Positions 54,150 through 64,000 of a stretch of DNA of 64,000 bases are shown here, one piece after another. The stretch is from Neurospora intermedia (lineage: Eukaryota > Ascomycota > Sordariomycetes > Sordariales > Sordariaceae), in contig BTPP01000006.1 of the NCBI GenBank assembly GCA_037102815.1, forward strand, positions 1,550,001-1,614,000, in the 5' to 3' direction. Below the pieces are notes generated by a model. The model was not told the DNA's origin. It saw nothing but the letters and a program-made list of their open reading frames with translations, and searched no databases. Every line of letters begins with the position of its first letter. The first letter of the stretch is position 1. Position numbers and translations under genes: made by a program.

Positions 54150-57100
54150 ATATGGGGAGGCGCAAGAACTGGTCATGATGGCACGATGGCATGATGTGAG
54201 CTACGGAGTCAGGATATTGACGGGATGAACGCCAAGATTAATGTTTAGTTAGTGAGTACGATGCGGATTGATACCCACATGCCCCTATTACGGGGGAGGC
54301 CAAGAAGAGACGAAGATAGACATGATATAATACCTACCTGTACGCTATATGATTCAAACCTGAGTCTCTTGTTCAAAATGCCCTTGACTCCTTCACAGGA
54401 AACCAACCTGACAGATTCATCCCAGAGGACTCCAGCTGTTCCAATAACAAGCAGCTTGGGATACGGATGCTCAACAGCCAAACCAATAATGGGGTTGTCA
54501 TTGTCCACTACATCGTGCCAGTCTTACCTTGACAGAGACTAGGTAGCTTGACAAGAGATGCTCCGATGTTACACATAGCGAGGCATCCATATATCACAGT
54601 AACACCAAACTTATGCAAGTAGGTTATCATGTCGTAGCTGATCGCTACCTGGAGGTATGTGGGTCAAAGCTCAGGCAAAGCATCATTGACCGATGAACTC
54701 GTCAACAATAGCTAAAGACAATATTGTCCATCCCGGAAGGTTGAATGAATTACGGTAGAGGCAAGGTCCAGTCGGCTAATCCCGTTCTTTGTGACTACAC
54801 TACACGAGACTTTTCTCTACCTTTCAGTCCATTCAACCGACGGGATGGACCCAGCTGCTCTGATGTCACCAACCTTCAACTGTAGTCGATAGATAGGTAA
54901 GCATGAGGTAAGCTGCAAAATCAGTTCTTTCGAATTACCCATCCGTCGTCAAGGTATATGCTATACTATGCTATGCTATGCTAAGTGATCGGATAAGAGC
55001 AACAAAGGGTGCCGTTTAACAAACTAGCATAGAGTGGTAAATAAGTGCACGGCCCGAACCCCTTTGTTAGTCTTTTCGGCCCCGACATGGAGGGTTTGGT
55101 CGACTTGGTCTCTTGGCTGCCGATGCTTGGCCAAATACTGGAGACATGTTAAGTTCTTTGATGTCTTTTATCCCAATCCTTACTCTGACGGGTTCTTCCG
55201 TACATCCTCCACTCTGCCGCCAAGTGAAAGATTTGACGGCGGCGGGACCGATGAAAGACAGCAGGTGAAGGTAGTTTGGGGCTTGGCGTTGATCTGTCTG
55301 CTTGGTACATCTGATGCCAGACGGCTGGTCAATTGGCGAGACTGGATACTGAACGTGTTGATGCAGCTGTCAGCCTGTCAAGTATGATTGAGTCTACTAG
55401 GTGTCTCATGAAGGAACCGAGCATAAGCCACACCTTACATAGCTCATCTCTCCTCGCTATGCGAGTCATCTGTTAATGCCTATCTCCAGGCAGGTAGATA
55501 TAAAAAGAGTGGATAGACGTAGCCGGAATCCATCCGTGAGCCAAGAAGGCTTCGGGATTGCCGGGGTGACCACTAGCTTCGGGCACGAGGTGGGAGCGCG
55601 GCCACGGCATCGGGACAGACCAGATGTGTTGAGTGCGGTTCGGACACTAGCACGCACGTTTTCACGTTCTTGGCTGACTTTTTCATTGTCTTCCCTCGTG
55701 GCTCCCCGGTTTGGGTCTTTCCACCTTTTTCCAGGGCTCTTCTGGTTTTTTTTCTCGCCTTTCACATCCAGTCCAGAACAAAGAGGCGGTGCTTTCTGAT
55801 GACGGAAAAATCATGCCAAGATCCGCACACGTGGGAGACATGATAATATCTTATAATGGATGTGGGTATCGACGGATAGATCCAGTGTGGCTTTCTTTTG
55901 GAACCACTGGACCGTCTAAATGACGCATTTGCTGCTAGCGTCAACCGACGGGGTGTGTATGTGTGTGTCAAATGAAAAGTTTGTGGCAATGCCATCGCCA
56001 TCGTTTCCTAGTGTACTCGCCTATGGTAGCGTCCAGTGCGATTGGAAGTGATGAACATCCAATGAAGGATGGCACAACCGAGCCAAGGCTATCTTGGCAG
56101 TTTTAGCAAGCGAGCGAGGTATTTACCGTCTTGCTAACACCCAGGCAAGGAGACCTTATCCCTCTTTCTTTGTGATGCTTGTTCCTAGCCATGCCCAATG
56201 GTTTGCCGTAACACAAAAGGCGAAGTCGATGGATTCGGTCTGTCTTTATGCTGTGTTCAGCGCTGGCCTCGGGCGGTGCTAATCTAGGCATGCTCCCATC
56301 TGGATATTGGATGTGTGATCAGCTCGAAAACGGCGAAGGCTGAGTAGTGACCGAATAGAAGAAAAGGTGAATAGGAGGCAAGAGGGTGTGTTGATGTGCT
56401 ACCGTCCTGCAGTCCAACGCAAAAACAAAGAGAGAGAGCTAAGGTAAAGTGAAGCAACATGAGTGACAGGTTGGAAAAAAAAGGAAAAAGTGTAGAACGA
56501 GAATGGCATGCGTGTGCCTCCTTTGATAGTAGCAGCAGGAGAGGTTTATTACGCACGTTGACTGGCATCGCATGGAGGGCCTGGCACTGGCACTGGACCA
56601 GGGATTCGACGTCAAGACATGCAGACGCCAGCGTCCGTCTCTCTGTCCGGGCAAGTGGGGGTGTATACGCGCGACCTTGCTTCAGGAAGCTTATCAAGAA
56701 AAACAACAGCAAGGGAAAAAGAACGAAAAGGCGAAAAGGACTGTCAATGTGATGGGAATGTCCGAGCGTCATGTCCTAGGCTGTGCTTGAGATCAGAGGG
56801 ACCAAGTCGGGGCGGAATGGAACCTTACCTAGATTGCGGTGATAATCAGTGGGTGCATTTACAGGCTTGTTGGTCGCCTGTCGATCTCCCGGGAGGGTAC
56901 TGCATGGTGCAGCCCAGCCGCGGCCACAGCTGTCGAGATGGGATTCAGACGGACAAAAGCGAGAAGGAATAATGGCAAAGGCAGTCATCCATCGTTGGCA
57001 GTGGACGGGAGCTGCCACTTTGCTGCATGTCTGTCTGTCTGTGATGGAGGCGCGCTGGGCCGACCAGAGACATGACGTGAAAATCAATCATGGGTCAAAA

Positions 57101-59438
57101 ATGTGTGGATGTTGGAAAGGGATCCAATCCCAGCTCAACCCTAGGCATTTCTCCCCAGTGAGGCGTCAGCCATGGCTTGCGATGGCTGATATCTCAGTTT
57201 TAACCGCACTACCATGGTGAGCTGCATCCGCACTGTTGGAATTGTGTGATCACCCTAACCGAAGTGTACCGAGATCTTGGCTCTCTGAACTTGATCAGAC
57301 TTGTTGGCTTGGAAATAGCCCCAGAAGAAAAGACTTGAACAGGGAGAATCAAATAGTGTAATACAAAAAGAGAGTAGAGGTAGTAATGTATACTTACCTA
57401 GTGTATGGAAATACTGCGGGAAAGTGAGGTAGAAAGGCCCTACGCAAGGCGACAAACAAGCGGTAACACCCGACGGGTGGGGAAACAAAAGAAGAGAAGA
57501 GGTTGGCAATGACATTACGATAGAGGTACCTACCTATGTCTGGTGAGATGGGCAAGTTCAACCCGTGGGTCACGTCGCTGACGATCTCTGGTACTCGAGT
57601 GGCGGGCCATACACTTGTACTGGTCCGTGCCCGGTACCTTACAGGGAGGTAAATCTCGAGGTTTGCTCGCAACGAACCACAGGATAGTCTAGTCTAGCAA
57701 CCACAACGTCGGGACTGGGGAAAGTGGATGGAGTTGGATGGAGCCTTTTTAGTCCTTGCCCTTTTGACGGTCACTAACGGGGATTGATGCCGTACTTGCC
57801 AGCGCTAACGCAGGCATGCGCAAGTGCGTCGAGTGTCCTAGGACGAACTGAGTGTGATTCCGACTGGGCAGGTGGTAGAAAGCGGAACTGAAGCCGACGA
57901 AGAACGTGCGGAGAACAAAATATCAGATGGGAGACAGGGAATGACCTGGTGGATGGGATGGATGAATGGAGGGGGTGAGGTTCTCGGCTGTCAAAAGAAT
58001 CACAGTTGCAACGCTGCTGCAACTGGATTGGGGAAACAATAACATAAGCAGGCTCCATGGCGCGGTCTCGAGATCACACACCAAAATGAGAACATGATTG
58101 GCTTATCCGTCCACTTCTTTTCAGCCGCCAACCCTGGGCCATGTCGAGCTCGTCTACAATACCTACACTAAGTAGGTACTACGCAAAGTGAGGCTCCCTT
58201 AGTACCCGCCAGATGGAGGGCCAACGAGCCTTGAATTCTCGTTGAACATTATTCGATGCAAGGTGGAACTCGGTAGATCAAGAAAGGTAGAGCCCAGACA
58301 GGAACCTAATTGAGACTTGGATCGTCTCCAGGAAGTGAAAAGAAGGAACTGAAGTATGAGAACTCTTACACTGCGGATGCACCTGGTCCCCGTCGGTAGG
58401 TAGGGGGTCCATGGCAGCAGCATGGAGGCGGAGGAGTGGGTCACTCCGCTTTGACCTCGTCCGGTCCCGCCTTCCCCCCGGGGCCCCATATCCCCCAGCA
58501 TTTGGGGTGGATGCAGTGGTGCAGTCTAGTGCCATCGATACGACGCTGTTGGTGCGCTCTGGACTTTCTCGACTTCCACTTTCAATGTCCCCATCTGCAC
58601 TTTCCACATGTATGTACCTAACTTTTTGAGCCTTCATATTGACCAGCAAATGACCTGAACCGATTTGGACCGAATACCCGAACTACCTCTGGGTTAGGTT
58701 CCATGGTACCTCGGCCTAGCACTCCTCTTACACGCAGAGCCCAGTGGTAGAAGCAAGGACATTCCATTTGCAGACGGGAGTGCAGCCAACGAAAGAGGGG
58801 ACTGGAGGCGCAAAAGTGCAGGGCGGGCGCAGTGACCACGCATCCCTACAACATCATCCCTCTACTCGGCTCCATGGATCATATGCAAATCAATTCAATG
58901 CATTAGCTAGGTAGGTACTTAAGGGAAACTCAAACCCTAGGTGCACATCACTCCCGCGTCTTCGGACTTTACCAGAGATACCTCTCTACCTAGGTACCTA
59001 AGTACCACTAGCCTACCCTACCACGCCTACCACCCGCCCGCCATACCTTCCATGCCCGTGGCCCTTTGTCTTTGCGCCCCCCTCCCCGTCCCCAGCTTCC
59101 CCGGACCGAGTCTTCTTGTCTCTTACACCTACCTACCTACCTACCCACCCCCCTCTTCCACGGCTCGTCTGCTGTTGTCCTTGTCCAGGACATAGCAGTC
59201 ACACTAGACATACGAGTCTCCTTTAACCGCTTTGTCTTGCCAGTCCACGCGACCGATCCGTGTCCCATATATTCGTCTTTTTTATACCCGCTGGAACGCA
59301 CCAAGTTCCTCACTTTGCACGGCATTGGATCGTCGTCCTCAATCACCCAACTGGGAGTCTTCGAACTTACGACGCATTGAATTTAAAAAATCTCTCCCCA
59401 CAGCGCACTTCCTAAGAAGCACAACGTGCATACCCGCA
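54150..59438. other. Gene-poor stretch between MFS and WD40-like genes
   Basis: About 5.3 kb without a convincing gene. It contains (CTATG)n at about 54957-54983, a TG-rich tract near 55951-55966, dispersed repeat copy B at 57560-57603 and frequent ACCT/AGGT runs, including ACCTACCTACCTACC at 59128-59150. The last several hundred bases, rich in C/T, look like the leader of the WD40-like gene. Open frames up to about 160 codons occur but show no family resemblance. Confidence 0.55.
57560..57603. repeat. Dispersed 44-bp repeat, copy B
   Basis: Partner of 23757-23800 (38/44 identical, same orientation). On the minus strand both read as PEIVSD(L/V)T(Q/H)G in the same frame, within otherwise unrelated surroundings. 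Confidence 0.7.
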
Positions 59439-61600
59439 ATGGATCCCCTCACCCACACCACCGCTGCGGATATCGAAGAGTTGGCGTAAGTCAAGCACTT
59501 TTGACACATCACAGACCATGGCCTTGTTTGATTTGGATCGACACGTGCTCCAGTCGGGAACCTGAGCGGCGGGCCACGCCGACTGTCTCGGACAGGGAAT
59601 TTGGGATTAGAAATTGGGAATGTTTGTCACAAACGTCATGGACTGCACATGGGCTAACATGCATTGCCTCGCACAGGGAACATCTGCATAGCATGGGAAC
59701 TGGAGGCTTCCCAAAATCCCCCCCTCGATATCGCGACTCGCCGGCGCTGCATGAGCGGCATGAACGGGATGAGTTTTGGAACGAGCCGCAGGACCAGCGG
59801 CGCAAGGTGGCATCGAGTGGTGGCTTCTCTCCGTCGCCGTCGCAGTCATCCTACCTTGCCGACTCCAAGGAGGTGGAATTTGGACAGCATTGGACTCCGC
59901 TGTCCGACTACAACGACCCTGTCTACGTTCCAAGATCCGCTCACTCGGTGCGAACATCGTCAAACAGCGTGACTTCGTCGATCCGGAAAGACTCGAGAGC
60001 TTCCGACACAAGGAGACCGTCGCAGTCCGCTGCTAGCTACAGCCTCTATCCCCCGTCCTCTCCCCCAATCACCAAACCTCTTCCACCACTTCCCCTCGCC
60101 AAGAACTCACACCGCGTCTCTTCTCAGGGTTCAATTGATGGTTCTGATGCCGCTTCCTCTTACTCGGCCTCTCGCCTCTCCCAGGCTTCCAGATCATCAA
60201 AGGCCACATCATCGGGTCCCGACTATATGTCGAATGATGGTATTGCGCCACTCTCAAGCCCTCTGTTCCCCTCGCCTCCTCTACATCAATTTCCCACACC
60301 GAGTGAGGAACGACCAAAGCCCAAGCCCAGGCCACGAGCGGGCTCCGCCGCCATCGATCTGGTGCCCTGGAAACACATGATCTCGAACGATAAGGTTGCC
60401 AAGGATCCAACTGTTTTTTACTTTGACGTTTCGACCACCTCCGCCACGCTGGCCAGCAAACATGGAAATAACATCATCAAGGTGTGGTCTGTTGGAAGTG
60501 GGATTTTGCAGAGCACCATTAAATTCTCATGCTATACAGCCGCCCAAGCTCGCTCGCGCGAATACTTTGTCCGCAGTCACGCCATTCTCTCCGAGCCAGC
60601 CACCATGATTGCCATTGCCACCGGTTTTGGCGATACCCTTGAAATATGGGACTGGGCCAAAAAGAAGAAGCTCCAAACTATCGAGAAAGCAGACCGATGG
60701 GCCGCTGTTAGGACCAGTGTGTACGAAGCTGGCTTCAGCCCTCTAGTTACCTATGCAGGCGACGCCGACACAATCGATCTTTATTCCGTCTCCCAAAGCA
60801 AGAAACCCTTCACCAAGAGCCGCACCATCGATCTTCGCAAAGCCAACCTCCCGGTTATTCCCCAGTACCCCGAGCTTGCCTTCTCTGCAACCGGTCCCCT
60901 GCTTGTCGCCGCCTCTGGACCGCGGCCACCTCGTCCCGGCCATCCTCCTCCCGAGCACGAAACGCTTCTCGTAGCCTGGGACGTCGGGGACGCTACGGAT
61001 GGCTCACAACCCACGTCTCATACCCCATACAAGTGTGTGACCCCCTGGGCGCATACGGAGCTTGAAACTGCCTTGCCGTCTGGTCTAGCAACTTACGGTT
61101 CGGTTGCCGTCTCCATCTGGATCCCAGCCTCATATCGCGCCGTACCCATTCCTGCCTCCCGCGGTGGGCATGGATACAATCTGGCACCTGTCCCTGTTCC
61201 CTATCGCCATGTTCTAGTGTGGGACTTTTCGGCATCCTCGACCAAGACCTTCCGCATCCCCAACGCAATATCGTGTGTCAGTCCTGACTGTCGATATGTC
61301 GCGTATTGCGATGCGACGGGGATTGACTTTGGTGGCCGCGGGTGCCTGGTGATCCTAGATGCCATGACCGGGACAGAGCTGTGGCGCTGGCCGGACCCAG
61401 AAGCTGGGATCATGGAAAGCGCACCAAAACAGGGGTATGAGCAATTGGAGGCGTTGAGCAAGGTCACCGAATTGTCATTCTCCATAGATGGCGGGTTCCT
61501 GTTCTTGGGAGATTCAGACGGGGGTTGCGGTGTATACGAGGTTAGGGAGGCGACAGCGGGGGCCAATGGGCAAAAGCTGAATGTTAGGCCCATAAGGTGA
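59439..61600 (+). CDS. WD40-like beta-propeller protein of fungi
   Basis: Exons 59439-59485 and 59677-61600 (intron 59486-59676, GTAAGT..CACAG with GCTAAC branch site), 656 aa. The first exon gives MDPLTHTTAADIEELAEHLHS across the splice. Residues about 20-250 are Ser/Pro-rich and disordered, including an SSPPITKPLPPLPLAK segment. The remainder holds repeated beta-strand blades with WD-like endings: NNIIKVWSVGSG, GDTLEIWDWAKKK, DTIDLYSVSQ, TLLVAWDVGDA and HVLVWDFSA. NAISCVSPDCRYVAYCDA and LSFSIDGGFLFLGDSDGG are typical blade d-strand/turn motifs. A seven-blade propeller, acting as a protein scaffold, is likely; partner unknown. The gene is complete and in normal codon usage. Confidence 0.85.
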
Positions 61601-62648
61601 ACGAGGCTTGGGTTTGGTGGATATTACGCTTTTGGTTGATAGGTGGCTGAAGAGTTTATGAGCCTACGAGATACGGTGTTACTACGATGGGGAGGATGAA
61701 AAAAAAAGTACAGTAAGGGGTGGATGATTGCAGAACACTGGCCGACGCTAAAAAGGTCTTTTGGGTATATAATGACATGATAAGTGAGGATACCATAGTA
61801 AGTATGAACTGTTTTCAGGGAGATCGGATGTGAGCCGACTGGGAAAAGCCAAATACTATTATTTCTGTCCTGCTGAAGGCGCATTCATCATAATCCTTGT
61901 TCTGCTAAACATTCTCTGGGCTAACGTGTCAGTACAATATGTCTCTTCTGAGCGCGGAGAGAATCATTCCACCCTCGAGCTTCCTTACTGACGGACCGGA
62001 TCAAGCTATTCTACTCACCTACTACCCGCTGACAATCCTTCATAATGCCAGGGTCATCTGCAAACATGATGTTCGGAATCCTTTCATATATTACACCTGC
62101 TCGGATGATGACATCCTCTAGGGGGCGAGTGTTCTTATGACTCGAACGGCCACGAGTTAGGAGTGCTGCCGTCCCAAGTCTAAAAGCAATCATTGTTTGA
62201 GGAATGTACGTGCAAATGTTTATTCTAAATCTATAACGCGGTTGCAGTACTGTGTCACCCGCCACGCACAACTTCCACAAACAAACCCTTTGTTGACAAT
62301 GCCTGAATAGACGCTGAATAGGGGTGAACACATACCATACACTCTATATTTGGCAACGAAAATCGTGGATACTTAGTATACCTACTCTATTCGCCATGAA
62401 TCTCTAGTTCTGAGAACTCAAACTCATCGATCTTCCCACATTCACTCGGTTTCCTTCGTAACACCTTCAACAACCTTCCAATCTAAAGAAAGCAAACTGT
62501 GGCCTTGCAGCATACGCTCTTTCACGTTCCTTCTCATTTCTTACTCTTATCAACACGATTATAGTCATCACCACCACCAAGATCAGAAACTGATTACTCA
62601 ACAAAACCAACAAGCACACCACACCAGCCCTTCCCCAATCTGAGAACG
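61601..62648. other. Intergenic, WD40-like gene to secreted-protein gene
   Basis: About 1 kb between two plus-strand genes. It holds the WD40-like 3' UTR and the leader of the secreted protein (pyrimidine-rich near 62440-62640). No gene is seen. Confidence 0.5.
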
Positions 62649-63725
62649 ATGATGATTTCCAATACTCCCACCCTCCTCCTCCTCCTCCTGCATGTCCTCC
62701 TCTGCCTAAGCCTCTCCCTTGTCCTCTCAGCAACCGCCCTCCCCAGTCCAGGTGGTTACGGTGGTGGCCCAACTTACACCTGGAGCCACCCCCCTCCGGC
62801 TGATGGGTCCAAAGGGGGACATGGAAACAACAACGGAAACCAAATCACTGGCTTCTCCTTTGCCAAATGGGTCGATGATGTCCAGCAAGGCAAAGGCATG
62901 ACGCCTGAACAAGCGTTGGCTTCTTATAAAGCTAGTGAACACGCGAAACGCGAGGCTGGAAATAACAACAACAATGACAATGACGACGACGATGACGACG
63001 ATGAACTCCCCCCTTGGTATTTCACCTATGGCCCCGGCGGTGGCGGCCCCGGCCCCGGCAGGAACAACACCACCGCCACCACCATCGTAGGAAAACGAGC
63101 CTCGGAACCAACCGGGCCAACCTGCTACTGGCACAAAAACGAGCGACCCAAAGTCGAGGATGCGTTTTCCGTCGTCACCATGATGGCGAACCGTCCGGAA
63201 CTGATTAATATCCACAAGGATGAGGGGAGGGATATCGCGCGGCCGATCAATACTGCGAGTATTAATGTGAGGAGCGTCACTGGACTGAGATATGGAGTGT
63301 TGGGAACGGATATTGCAAGGGCGGGAGGGTTGATTATGGATTATTGGTGAGTTTTCTTTTCTTTTCCTTTTTTTTTCTTTTTTTTTTTTTTTCCCGCCTC
63401 TAGTAGTCCTTGGTTTCCCCCCCTTATTTTCCCATGTCGAGAGAGAGAGAGACGGATTACGAAAACAAAGCAGAGATGTCGGGATCAGGATACATTTTAC
63501 TAACGGTTGTAAATGATGAACAGCACGTGGAAAGGTAGAAGTGGTGGAGGAGAGTACGCGTGGGGAAATGGCTTCCTTTATGTTACTATTGAGCATACGG
63601 GAAGGGGAGAGAAGACGATGCAAGAGAACTTGATGGATAAGAGGGAACAGTTGATTGGGCCGAGGAAAGCGGAGGAGGAGGATGGGGTGAAGCCCAAGTG
63701 GCAGATGGTTGTCAGGGAGAGATGA
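62649..63725 (+). CDS. Secreted fungal protein with propeptide-like region, unknown function
   Basis: Exons 62649-63346 and 63524-63725 (intron 63347-63523, GTGAGT..ACAG with ACTAAC), 299 aa. The N-terminus MMISNTPTLLLLLLHVLLCL followed by small residues SLVLSATALP is a clear signal peptide, cleaved probably after ATA or SATA. Residues about 100-125 are an Asn then Asp run. KR dibasic sites at AKREAG and GKRASE fit Kex2 processing, leaving a C-terminal domain starting near ASEPTGPTCYWHKNERPK. That domain (YWHKNERPKVEDAF, then DYCTWKGRSGGGEYAWGNGFLYVTIEHTG across the splice) carries two Cys that could pair. No enzyme signature is visible. The ATG at 62649 or 62652 could be used. The intron has an unusually long pyrimidine stretch. 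Confidence 0.75.
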
Positions 63726-64000
63726 GTAGAATGAAAGAACCCAACCGAGCAAAGATTGTGCGCGGTATGAAAAGGGAAGGATGTTGTTGGTAAAGGTGAA
63801 GGACGGGAGAAAGAGCGGGAGTTTGAGGTTGAATATACCCCCGAAGGGCTTGGTAACTTGTGTTTTCCATTTTTGTTCTTTTCGTTTGGTTTCTTTTCCA
63901 TAGTAATTAGTTCTGTATGATAGCTTTCTACGGTTTTCCTTCCAAGGACTCGATCATCCAACATGTCGGGATTTCAACAAGCAAAGGTTTGCAAAGGAGG
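63726..64000. other. 3' flank to window end
   Basis: The 3' UTR of the secreted-protein gene and unannotated sequence to the window edge. No feature is seen. Confidence 0.5.

Overview
The window looks like nuclear DNA of a filamentous ascomycete, most likely a Sordariomycete close to Sordariales (Neurospora/Podospora-like). The evidence is protein-coding genes with a few short introns, usually 50-70 nt, with CTAAC/CTGAC branch sites and GT..AG ends. Bacterial start or operon signals are absent. Recognisable fungal families include Sec3, Bud22, Cdc31, ATP-type PEPCK, a PDR transporter, casein kinase II beta, Vip1, and a DUF6604 protein. The species call is inference. Gene models were assembled by joining open frames across splice sites; no transcript evidence was available.

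Layout. 0-16.8 kb holds mostly conserved genes: the exocyst gene sec3 (-, its 3' end runs off the left edge), bud22 (-), a centrin (+) divergent from bud22, a DUF6604 gene (+), a short gag-like ORF (+), and PEP carboxykinase (-). 16.8-24.2 kb is a gene-poor stretch with microsatellites and a 352-bp element flanked by TA. 24.2-36.5 kb carries a membrane-anchored methyltransferase-like gene (-), a cytochrome P450 (+), a DUF1295/steroid-reductase-like gene (+) and a PDR ABC transporter (-). This neighbourhood could work as a small modification-and-export group, but that is a hypothesis. 36.5-40.8 kb has no supported gene. 40.8-54.2 kb holds casein kinase II beta (-), a JmjC protein with a mitochondrial-type leader (+), Vip1 (-), a 727-bp element with perfect terminal inverted repeats enclosing a tRNA-like promoter, a 71-residue protein (-), a coiled-coil protein (+) and an MFS transporter (+). 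54.2-59.4 kb is another gene-poor stretch. 59.4-63.7 kb has a WD40-like protein and a secreted protein (both +).

The most unusual content is in the noncoding parts. There are two non-autonomous TA-flanked inverted-repeat elements (20.3 kb and 46.0 kb), the second apparently carrying a SINE-like Pol III module. A short dispersed repeat is shared between 23.76 and 57.56 kb. The P450 has a GC-AG intron. The PEPCK gene has a 571-nt intron containing a GGTT tract on the sense strand.
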